Shown piece by piece: positions 56,290 to 64,000 of a stretch of 64,000 nt of DNA. Each line of letters begins with the position of its first letter. Within the stretch, counting starts at the first letter, position 1. A program made the position numbers and the translations under genes. The notes below the pieces were generated by a model. It saw only the letters and a program-made list of their open reading frames with translations. It was not told the origin of the DNA and ran no database searches. This DNA comes from Argyresthia goedartella (lineage: Eukaryota; Arthropoda; Insecta; Lepidoptera; Argyresthiidae), in NCBI GenBank assembly GCA_949825045.1, contig OX463821.1, positions 35,670,486-35,734,485 on the forward strand, read 5' to 3'.

Positions 56290-56960
56290 TTTTAAACGGC
56301 AACCTGTTTATTCTGAAGTGTGTCTAATTCATACTGCACCTCTTTTCTATTGACTGATGACGACCTGAGCTACAAAATCTTATTGTACGCTATGCAGTTA
56401 ACAATTAGTCTGCTTGACAGACATAAAATAATGAAAATTGTGTCCACTAAGTGATCAATAATTTTCATTTCAAGATATAAAAAATAGCAGCAAAACCTTC
56501 GCGTTTCGAGAGATGTCTTTACTTGATACGTGGTACGTGGTACGTGGCACTTGTTGCGACATCTCTCTCAACACTTAGGTTGGTCTGGTATGTGGCATAT
56601 GGTACTTGGCACTTGGTATGTGGTACTTGTTCCCTTGCGGTTATGTCTAAAGCTGCTTTCGGGTTGCCCAAACCCTAATCACCTCAAGAGACAAATTTGC
56701 ATGGTTGACAATGGGACATGTATAAGAGCAGTAGTAAATCGGGCCAATTTAACTAAAGCATCTCACACAGAACCAGTCTAACTGTAGTTTATCTTACACT
56801 TCTTATATACTAAAAGAATGAAAAACTTTGATAGCGCGATGTAGGACTTGATTCATTTTATACTGGAGAATTAAAGTTTTAAACCTGAATCCATATTATG
56901 ATGACCCTTGGAACTCTGATGACAAGGTTGTGACGTATTTCATTCACACTGCATTTGTTT
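56290..56960. other. Unassigned DNA with GGTACGTGG-like repeats
   Basis: No gene. GTGGTACGTGGTACGTGGCA and similar text repeat at 56530-56630 (GGTAYKTGG units). Confidence 0.35.
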
Positions 56961-56964
56961 ACTT

Positions 56965-57302
56965 AGAGATGTCGTAGCCATATCGTCGATTTGGCCATAT
57001 CACAATATGGTCAGAAATGGCTTGACCATATCATGAAATGGGTTGCCATATCATGATATGACCTGTTTTAATGAAAACATGTCTTTTTAAAAGCATTGTT
57101 ATTCAGCACTGCATGATGTTTTTTTTGTGTTATACATGTCAAACTAACACGAAGACTATTCGAGGGCTTCGCTGCGCTCACTCCCTCTAGTCTTCACCTA
57201 AGCTACCGCAGTGTGTGCCCTAAAAGATTTAATCGATTTATGATATTTCACGTTCGGCCATATCGTGATATGGCCAATTCGATGATATGCCTACGACAGA
57301 GA
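56965..57302. mobile_element. Palindromic MITE-R, sharing the MITE-P core
   Basis: Ends GTCGTAGCCATATCGTCGA and, inverted, GTCGTAGGCATATCATCGA. Palindromes of the type GGCCATATCATGATATGGCC recur near both ends. The centre (57130-57225) matches the MITE-P core (CATGTCAAACTAACACGAAG, GAGGGCTTCGCTGCGCTCAC, CTAAGCTACCGCAGTGTG). Confidence 0.7.
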
Positions 57303-57336
57303 TATTCCTTATAAGTGTTCCATGTCATAATCATAA

Positions 57337-57978
57337 CAAACTTATGCATATAAGGAGCTATCACGAATAAGGAAGGCGCTATGCGCTTTATACAGGGTGT
57401 TGATTTGTAAAGTTACGCCGAGCTCAGAGGTGGTTAAATACATGATACTAAAGCAAAAATAAATTTTTTTTTTCAGTAAAAATTAAATTAATATTTTTTT
57501 GATTTTACAAATATTAAAAAAACATAGAAATGTCGTCCAAAAAGTGTTGCACTGGGTGGATTGAGGTTCAGGGCGCGGGGAAGAGTCTATTAGCACTCGT
57601 GCGCGGTGGCTGGGGGGGTGTATCCACACTTTTAGGTAATTTCAGGAAAATTTTCAGATGGTAAACTATCGGCTCTGAGTCGGGTGTAACTTTACAAATC
57701 AACACCCTGTATGAATCCATTGCATTGAGAGCTCAACATAATTCAGTTATCCTAAACAATTGTCTCAAAAACCATGCTCTTAAAAACCCTGCTTACATTG
57801 AAATTTTCACTGCTTGTTTAGAGTGGACGATATTTTTAATGATGCCAATAAACCCATCAATGTATTTAAAGGTACATCTCATAACCATTTAAAAATTATG
57901 TTTCTAATTACACACTTGTCCTTATCCAGTACAACCATTGACCAAATTCAGTCAGCTAAGGCAGCGTTCATACAATGA
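57337..57978 (+). pseudogene. Unrecognised coding fragment split by a MITE
   Basis: Outside the MITE at 57393-57709, a frame reads TYAYKELSRIRKALCALYES and on through HNSVILNNCLKNHALKNPAY and EIFTACLEW. After a frame change near 57822 it continues DDIFNDANKPINVFKGTSHN, then LSLSSTTIDQIQSAKAAF, to TGA at 57976-57978. The text looks like real protein and the TA of the MITE insertion restores the frame. I do not recognise the family. Confidence 0.45.
57393..57709. mobile_element. 317-bp MITE with TA target duplication
   Basis: Ends CAGGGTGTTGATTTGTAAAG and its inverse (24 bp perfect), with TA at 57391-57392 and 57710-57711. No coding capacity. TA duplication and the CAGGGTG start fit a Tc1/mariner-type non-autonomous element. 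Confidence 0.85.
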
Positions 57979-58149
57979 TTGTTAATAGTTGGAAACAAAA
58001 TTGATAATAAGTACTTGAAATATACTAAGTATAAGGTTCAAAATCCTATGCCATTAGATTTTTTTAATTTTTTTTATTACACCGGTTAACAGTATTTTTT
58101 CCATTGAAAGTTCGATGTTGATGCACCTTTATAAATCAAAGCTTATAAA

Positions 58150-58444
58150 TATTGATGCAACTAGATGAAAGCCGCTTTTCTAATACTTGCGTCGATATCT
58201 TCGAGTGAGCTCGTGTTTTGTGAATTAGTGCTGCTGAAGAACTGAAGACATAAGTATGTAAGTTTGATTTTTTATCACTTATGGATCCCGCACTTGGATA
58301 CCTTGTGTCATGGGAACCAGAAACAGCGATAATACAAACATGTTAATCTCTAAGACCTAGGAAGGTTTTTTTGTTCCCAACGGAATTAGAATCCGAAACC
58401 TCTAGCATGGTAGGCAGACGTACAACCGCTGCGCCACCGAGACC

Positions 58445-58476
<32 letters not shown>

Positions 58477-59508
58477 CATTCTATTAATATTTTAGGTGGT
58501 CCAGCCCATTTGATTCTGACGTAGACGAGGAGATCAGGAGCGAAGTTCAGAAGAAAAAACCTGCTGCGAAGGCGAAAAAAACTTCAACCCCTAAAGCGAA
58601 AAAAGCGGCGGCAATCCCAACACCAGCACTAACTGATGCCGGTTCTGAGTCGGATGAGGAGCCCATTCCTTGTGCTCAGCCCAAGAAACGGAAGAGAATT
58701 GCTACCTTCCCAGATTCCGAGGTAAGCTTTAATATTATTTTATTTAAACAACCATTTCTCATGTTTTAAACTAAATGTAGCATCTTGTTTGAATAATATT
58801 TTATGCTCGTCTATTTTAATTTTTTAATCATTATTTACTTTTATCTGTAGCACAAACATGTAAACATTCAAGATCTGATGTTTGTTTTTTATTTAGTTAT
58901 CCAGCCGGGATTCGAATCCGCGATCCCTCGCATGGTAGGCAGACGCACAACTTCTGCACCGCAAGCCCCGCCCCTAATTTTATTTGTAATTACTTTGATT
59001 AACTTTTGATTAAAGATATACCAAAAATGTTTCGTAAAAACAATTTCCTCTTATCTTAATCCAACTTAACTCACAGTTTTAAAATAATTGCTAATAATAA
59101 TTGATTGACATGCATATTTTACTAGTGAAATTACATTGACAATGTAAAATATATTTTTTTTAAATAATAGCGAATGCCTATTTCACATCTTTACAGGATG
59201 AGCTAGAGCCGATTCGTGCATCAGCGCTCAAGAACTTTCTTTCACGTCGCACCGGCTCGGGGTGTTCATTCCAGTCCGATCCTTCACGTCGAGGCGAATA
59301 TTATGTGGAGCTACGGGTGTACAACAGCCGTGAGTTAGAGGGAAGCAAGTTAGGAGATCGGGACAGATGTAAATTGGCTTTGATACATATGAAAACGAAT
59401 GTAAATGGAGATGCTCCCCTATGGCATTCGATTTCAAAAGTAGTTACTGATAGTAAGGAGCAATTCAAGGGAGTAAGACCAGTCATTTATCCTTTGAATA
59501 TTATGTAA
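58150..59508 (+). CDS. Spliced gene for a 179-residue basic/acidic protein, start codon split by intron
   Basis: Exon 1 is leader and ends at 58257 with AT, followed by the donor GTAAGT. Exon 2 (58496-58721) starts with G after TTTTAG, so ATG forms across the junction and WSSPFDSDVDEE follows. Exon 2 ends at GAG|GTAAGC, and exon 3 (59197-59508, after TTTACAG) joins in phase and ends in TAA. The N-terminal half is low complexity: Lys/Ala-rich (KKKPAAKAKKTSTPKAKKAA), acidic (GSESDEEP), then a nuclear-signal-like PKKRKR. The C-terminal half looks folded (ASALKNFLSRRTGSG, YYVELRVYNSREL, LWHSISKVVTDS). No known family is recognised. The intron 1 T-run at 58446-58476 and SINE pieces do not touch exons. 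It lies 233 bp before the polymerase gene, same strand. Exon 1's 5' limit is unknown. Confidence 0.65.
58265..58445 (-). repeat. SINE-5 in intron 1
   Basis: On the minus strand, GGTCTCGGTGGCGCAGCGGT then GTACGTCTGCC and GGTTTCGGATTCTAATTCC resemble A- and B-boxes of a tRNA-derived head. A 31-base T-run (58446-58476) abuts the head side. Confidence 0.55.
58880..58975 (-). repeat. SINE-5 head in intron 2
   Basis: On the minus strand, GGCTTGCGGTGCAGAAGTTG, GTCTGCCTACCATGCGAGGG and GCGGATTCGAATCCCGGCTG form a tRNA-like head related to the one in intron 1. Confidence 0.55.
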
Positions 59509-59741
59509 TGCAAAGCTGTCGATATCCGAATATCGCAAGCGTAAGAATCAGCCTCCGTCTGTCATTTATCCTTTGTTTTTTTAAATCTTAATATTTTTAG
59601 CAACTTATTAACATAAAAATTCATGTAATCAATACAAGTCATTGTTATAATTTTTTCATCGTTCACATAATTTGATATTTTACTAATCTTTTACAACAGC
59701 AGTATTTGATTAAATAGATAATTCTCTTACCTACAGATAAA

Positions 59742-62700
59742 ATGGTTTATTGTCAAGAATGTCAAGCATATGTCTCACGATTATCTTCTCACAAGAAAAG
59801 TAGCATTCACAAATCTAACTGTTTGATACGAACTGAGTTAAGCAATGTTAAAATAATAGCAACAGCGTTTAGAAATAGAATAATCAGTTATAGAGTCAAT
59901 CCTGAAAAAGAATATCTTGTACCTGATTTTTTTTTGTCAGATAACTATTCTACCGTTAGTAATCTTATAAGCACCCTTCTAAGAAAACATCGATCGTTAA
60001 AAGTAAACATAGAACTTTTTATTACATATAATCTACCTAAAGATAACACTCAATCTTTAAAATCATTTAACACAAAATATACCATGGTATTGCAAAGTAC
60101 TGATATTTCCGTTTTATACCATGATTTATCAAACCTTTTGCTAATGAAGTGCTTAGAGTTTGAACACGCAGAGTCGGGGTGGACTATAGAGTCAGTAAGT
60201 CATTTGGAGATAAACATTGCGAAATTTAGTCCGTTGAAAGCAGGATCGTACATACCACTTCCGAAAAGTATTCAAAACACAAAGTCTTGTCTAAATATAA
60301 AAAATAATGATGAGTACTGTTTTTTGTGGAGCATTGTAGCACATTTATATCCTGCAAAAAATAATCCCAATAGACTTTCATCTTACCCTCATTTCTCTAA
60401 CTTTTTTAACACTTCAGGAATGTCATTTCCCCCCAGCTTTAAATGTATTAAATGGTTTGAAAGACATAATACGGGAGTGAGTGTCAATATTTATGGATTA
60501 GATGAACATGGTAGTATAACAGGTCCTCTATACAAAACTTTGCGAAGACGTGTTGAGCATGTGAATTTGTTATTTATCAGTTGTAAATCGAAAAATCATT
60601 TCTGTTTAATTAAAGATATGGGAAAGCTCTTACACAACCAACTCACGAAACACAAATCACGAATTCATCTTTGTGATGAATGCTTCATGTACTTTAGTAC
60701 AGAAGAGAAGTTAGCAAGTCATAATTGTGCAGGGATACAGACTGTTCTTCCTGAGGAAGGCAGCAAAACAGGTTTTTCAAATTATGAAAGAACACAAAGG
60801 ATTCCAATAGTGATATATGGTGACTTCGAGAGTTTACTCCGCGAGTATTCAGATAAACATAAATCCACTCATGTAGAGAATGTGCAGGTACACGAAGCAA
60901 CTTGTTTCGGTTATTTCATTTGTTGTAAGTCTAATCCAGAGTTAAATGATTATGTTTCCTACAGGGGTTCCAACTGTTCTCAAAAGTTTTGTGAGTCAAT
61001 TTGCAAGGATTTGCTTCGTTTACATAAAATATTATCTGTACAAAGAGAAATGACTCCCTTAACAGAAGAAGAAAAATTAAGAGTGGAAAATACAACTAAC
61101 TGTCATATATGTAAAAAATCATTTTCTCTCGAAGATACAAAAGTTCTAGATCATGATCACTTTACTGGGAAATTTAGAGGACCTGCACACAATTCATGCA
61201 ATTTAAATTGTAAGACTTGTCCATTCATTCCAATAATTTTCCATAACCTTTCTGGTTACGATTGTCATCTATTTATTGTAGAGCTATCTAAAATATGTGG
61301 TCGCATTAAACTATTACCAAAAAACAAAGAAAAATATATTTCCTTTACAAAGTTTATCCCACTTGACAGACAACATACTGCTCAGCTGAAATTTGTTGAT
61401 TCTTTAAATTTTTTGGATTCAAGTTTAGATAATCTCATTAAAACACTTGAAACCGAAGACTTCATTAACTTAAAGTCATTTTATGAAGATGAAAAGATGT
61501 TTAATTTAGCTCGGAGAAAAGGTGTCTTTTGCTATGACTATGTAGATTCGTGGGATAGATATAATGAGACCACATTACCAGACAGAAACAAATTTTATAA
61601 CAAACTCACTTCTGAGATTATTACCAATGATGATTATAATCATGCTATGAATGTTTGGGAAACATTTGGAATGAAAACTCTTGGAGACTATACAGATTTT
61701 TACTTGAAATGTGATGTTTTATTACTTTCTGACGTATTTGAAAAATTTAGATTTATGAGTCTTAATCATTACAATCTAGACCCTTGTCACTATGTTTCTT
61801 CACCATCTTTAAGTTGGGATGCTATGCAGCTTTATACAGGTGTTGAGTTAGACTTAATATCAGATGTTGAAATCTATCAAATGTTTGAAAAAGGTATCAG
61901 AGGGGGTTTAGCTCAATGCTCACGACGGTATGCAAAAGCGAATAATAAATATTTATCCGATTATAAACCTAACATATCTTCAAATTATTTAATGTATTTT
62001 GACTGTGTTAATTTATATGGATATGTGATGATGTCAAAATTACCCACCGGAAATTTTAGATTTTTAAAAGAAAATGAATTGATCAATTTTAATGTCATGA
62101 CGATAAGTTCTCATAGTGATACAGGTTTCATTCTTGAAGTAGATTTACATTATCCTTCTGAAATTCATGACAATCATGCAGATCTACCGTTTGCTGCAGA
62201 ACAATTAAAGGTTCCATTTCCCCTTGGTAAAAATATAAAATTAGTATCCAATTTATTTGATAAATATAAGTATGTGATTCATTATGTACATTTACAAAAA
62301 TGCTTAGAACATGGCTTACAATTACTTAAAATTCATAGAGTTCTTTCATTTGATCAAAGAGCATTTTTAGAACCTTATATAACTCTCAATACAACTCTAA
62401 GACAAAACGCAAAGTCTGAATTCGAAAAAAATTTTTTCAAGAAACAAAATAACTCAATTTTTGGTAAGACTATAGAGAATAAGAGAAAGCAGGTAGATGT
62501 GAAACTGATAAACATTTGGTCTGATTCATCAAATAAAACAAACAAATATATTGGTGCTGAAAAATATATAAGCGCTCCTAATTTTAAAAATTTGGTCATT
62601 ATTTCAAAAGATTTGGTAGTCATACAGATGGAGCCCTCGAAAGTCATTCTGGATAAACCAATTTATGTAGGTTTTAGTATATTAGATCTAGCAAAAACAC

Positions 62701-63245
62701 ATTTATATAATTTTCATTACTCAGTAATGAAAAAAATTTATGACAAGAACATCCAACTATGTTACACAGATACAGATAGCCTTCTGTATCTTATAAATAC
62801 AGAGGATATTTATGAAGACATGAAAAAACATATTAAATATTTTGATACTAGTAATTTTAAGTGTGACAATGTGTACAATATGCCATGTTTAAATAAACAA
62901 ATTCCAGGATATTTTAAAGATGAGATGAGTGGGGATGTTATTTCAGAATTTGTGGGCTTAAGAGCCAAGTTGTATTGTATAGAGACAAATAAAAACTGTT
63001 CAGTTAAGAAAGCCAAGGGTGTGAAAAAATGTGTTGTAAAAAAATTGGATATTAATAAATATAAGGATGCTTTATTTAAAAACATAGAATTTAAAGATTC
63101 AATGTATTTTATACGATCTAAAAATCACTGTGTCTATACACAAAAAGTAAATAAGGTTGTTTTAAATGCAAATGATGATAAAAGACAGATATTAAATGGA
63201 AGTTTTAAAACATTGCCCTGGGGACATTATTCCACTATATTTTAA
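59742..63245 (+). CDS. Protein-primed type family-B DNA polymerase (Polinton/adintovirus-like), intact
   Basis: 1167 residues, single exon, no stop. Residues 4-22 and 311-329 are C2H2/C2HC zinc-finger-like (CQECQAYVSRLSSHKKSSIH; CDEC...HNC). The 3'-5' exonuclease follows: ExoI YGDFES (D361, E363), ExoII HNLSGYD (N502, D507), ExoIII YLKCDVLLLSD (Y654, D658). Between ExoI and ExoII sits an HNH/endonuclease VII-like zinc module: CHIC at 454-457, DHDH at 470-473, AHNSCN at 482-487. Polymerase boxes: YFDCVNLYGYVM (D754), NNSIFGK (904-909), YTDTDS (D1010, D1012), then IYVGFSILDLAK earlier in the palm. Length and order fit DNA_pol_B_2 proteins of Polintons and related viruses. A splice acceptor (CTTACCTACAG) ends five bases before the ATG, so a leader exon is likely. 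Viral or transposon origin is inferred. Confidence 0.9.
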   Translation: MVYCQECQAYVSRLSSHKKSSIHKSNCLIRTELSNVKIIATAFRNRIISYRVNPEKEYLVPDFFLSDNYSTVSNLISTLLRKHRSLKVNIELFITYNLPKDNTQSLKSFNTKYTMVLQSTDISVLYHDLSNLLLMKCLEFEHAESGWTIESVSHLEINIAKFSPLKAGSYIPLPKSIQNTKSCLNIKNNDEYCFLWSIVAHLYPAKNNPNRLSSYPHFSNFFNTSGMSFPPSFKCIKWFERHNTGVSVNIYGLDEHGSITGPLYKTLRRRVEHVNLLFISCKSKNHFCLIKDMGKLLHNQLTKHKSRIHLCDECFMYFSTEEKLASHNCAGIQTVLPEEGSKTGFSNYERTQRIPIVIYGDFESLLREYSDKHKSTHVENVQVHEATCFGYFICCKSNPELNDYVSYRGSNCSQKFCESICKDLLRLHKILSVQREMTPLTEEEKLRVENTTNCHICKKSFSLEDTKVLDHDHFTGKFRGPAHNSCNLNCKTCPFIPIIFHNLSGYDCHLFIVELSKICGRIKLLPKNKEKYISFTKFIPLDRQHTAQLKFVDSLNFLDSSLDNLIKTLETEDFINLKSFYEDEKMFNLARRKGVFCYDYVDSWDRYNETTLPDRNKFYNKLTSEIITNDDYNHAMNVWETFGMKTLGDYTDFYLKCDVLLLSDVFEKFRFMSLNHYNLDPCHYVSSPSLSWDAMQLYTGVELDLISDVEIYQMFEKGIRGGLAQCSRRYAKANNKYLSDYKPNISSNYLMYFDCVNLYGYVMMSKLPTGNFRFLKENELINFNVMTISSHSDTGFILEVDLHYPSEIHDNHADLPFAAEQLKVPFPLGKNIKLVSNLFDKYKYVIHYVHLQKCLEHGLQLLKIHRVLSFDQRAFLEPYITLNTTLRQNAKSEFEKNFFKKQNNSIFGKTIENKRKQVDVKLINIWSDSSNKTNKYIGAEKYISAPNFKNLVIISKDLVVIQMEPSKVILDKPIYVGFSILDLAKTHLYNFHYSVMKKIYDKNIQLCYTDTDSLLYLINTEDIYEDMKKHIKYFDTSNFKCDNVYNMPCLNKQIPGYFKDEMSGDVISEFVGLRAKLYCIETNKNCSVKKAKGVKKCVVKKLDINKYKDALFKNIEFKDSMYFIRSKNHCVYTQKVNKVVLNANDDKRQILNGSFKTLPWGHYSTIF

Positions 63246-63285
63246 GAAATAACCTGCTGTTGTAAATTAATTAAAAAAAATAAAC

Positions 63286-63348
63286 AAAATTTAACCATGT
63301 TATATCTAAAGTGGAATCATCACTTTAGATATAATGTTGTTAAATTTT
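63286..63348. repeat. 28-bp hairpin after the polymerase gene
   Basis: 63286-63313 pairs with 63321-63348 (arm AAAATTTAAC..., TTATATCTAAAGTG), with about four mismatches and a 7-base loop GAATCAT. It starts 41 bases after the polymerase stop. Confidence 0.8.
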
Positions 63349-63442
63349 GCGGTTTAACTTTGTAAAAATAACCAAATGAGGTTTTATGTATTTGTAGTTA
63401 ATATAATTTGCTCCATGTACTGTTGATATTTACTCGCTTATT

Positions 63443-63449
63443 CCAATAA
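63443..63449 (+). promoter_or_regulatory. Possible poly(A) signal for the polymerase gene
   Basis: CAATAAA about 200 bases after the stop codon. It is the first such signal downstream on this strand with a following T-rich stretch (TTATTGTTTGTATC). Confidence 0.4.
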
Positions 63450-63512
63450 AATAATATTGTTTAACCTTATTGTTTGTATCATTTATTGAAACCCTCCAGT
63501 TCCTTAACAATG

Positions 63513-63613
63513 TAGAGCTTGTCTTATCTCAAATGACGCACCACCTCATTTCTCATACAAGCAGATGGAGTTTAAAGTGGAGAGGCATGTCATTTGAGCT
63601 GAGACAAGCTCTA
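63513..63613. repeat. 25-bp hairpin with ~50-base loop
   Basis: 63513-63537 (TAGAGCTTGTCTTATCTCAA and on) pairs with 63589-63613 with two mismatches. It lies between the converging genes. It could be a small inverted-repeat element or a stem-loop RNA. Confidence 0.75.
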
Positions 63614-63815
63614 CTTTGTAAATTTTTATCTACTGAAGTTTTTATCTATCCTAGTTAAAATCTCATTAAATAAATTAAACACAAACTTTTAAATATCAAT
63701 TTATTCACATTTACATTTACATGGGATATATTTATTAGATAAAATAGTATGAAGTCATCGTATACTAGAATAAGGTGAGATAGCTAACATAAATAACAAA
63801 AACTACTTATTGATA

Positions 63816-64000
63816 TTAATTATCACTATTATCACATATTTTTTTTGAAATTTTTCTAATTAAATTCTCAGTCTCTTCGAGTACATCCTCATATAAATTT
63901 TTTACCACATATTGCACAACAACATTTCTATTCTTATTTCGTTCGTCTAGTGCCTCGATTTCAATTTTTATAACACATGATCCCGAAGCATTTTCTTTTT
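63816..64000 (-). CDS. 3' end of a convergent gene, cut by the window edge
   Basis: Minus strand. The frame is open from the window edge (64000) to TAA at 63816-63818 and gives about 61 codons. The text reads like real protein: ENASGSCVIKIEIEALDERN, then NVVVQYVVKNLYEDVLEETE and NLIRKISKKICDNSDN. It is charged and helical, with no family recognised. It faces the polymerase gene tail to tail, so it may belong to the same element. Codon use is AT-rich like the polymerase. Confidence 0.55.
   Translation of the reverse strand, partial: KENASGSCVIKIEIEALDERNKNRNVVVQYVVKNLYEDVLEETENLIRKISKKICDNSDN

Overview
This window looks like nuclear DNA from a moth or butterfly (Lepidoptera). It is AT-rich, has spliced exons with GT...AG borders, and is packed with transposable elements of insect type: LINEs with endonuclease and RT domains and simple-repeat tails, tRNA-derived SINEs, a DIRS-like tyrosine-recombinase retrotransposon, a Tc1-like DNA transposon, many palindromic MITEs and a Ty3/Gypsy remnant. 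The order assignment rests on the SINE and LINE types and is inference. There is no bacterial-style operon, rRNA or CRISPR. I label the LINE families A to F for use within this window only.

Layout: 0.9-6.1 kb holds a structurally complete DIRS-like element on the minus strand (gag, RT, RNase H, tyrosine recombinase; inverted terminal repeats plus an internal complementary region), with frame damage. 7.28-8.99 kb is a complete Tc1-like transposon with an open DD34E transposase. 9.4-10.8 kb has a small candidate spliced gene (minus). 10-14 kb carries SINEs, a triple-hairpin module, a dispersed repeat and a palindrome-rich MITE. 14.1-17.0 kb is LINE-F (minus), broken only by two TGA codons. 17-31 kb is mostly repeats and unassigned DNA, with one LINE-A copy (20.96-23.28 kb) and a LINE-E tail. 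31.9-35.5 kb is a MITE with a LINE-A inserted in it.

35.9-56.2 kb is a nested stack of retrotransposons whose borders can be read: LINE-D was invaded by LINE-A, that by LINE-B, that by LINE-C, and LINE-C by a Gypsy element that itself contains a SINE. A second, full-length LINE-B inserted separately into LINE-D with a 9-bp target duplication.

56.2-58 kb has small foldback and MITE elements and an unrecognised coding fragment split by a MITE. 58.1-64 kb is the most interesting part: a three-exon gene for a 179-residue basic/acidic protein whose ATG appears to be split by an intron, followed 233 bp later by an uninterrupted 1167-codon family-B DNA polymerase with exonuclease, HNH-like and polymerase motifs all present. 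Downstream are two long hairpins and the end of a convergent minus-strand gene that leaves the window. This resembles part of a self-synthesising (Polinton/Maverick- or adintovirus-like) element, but the window ends before an integrase, capsid gene or terminal repeat could be seen.
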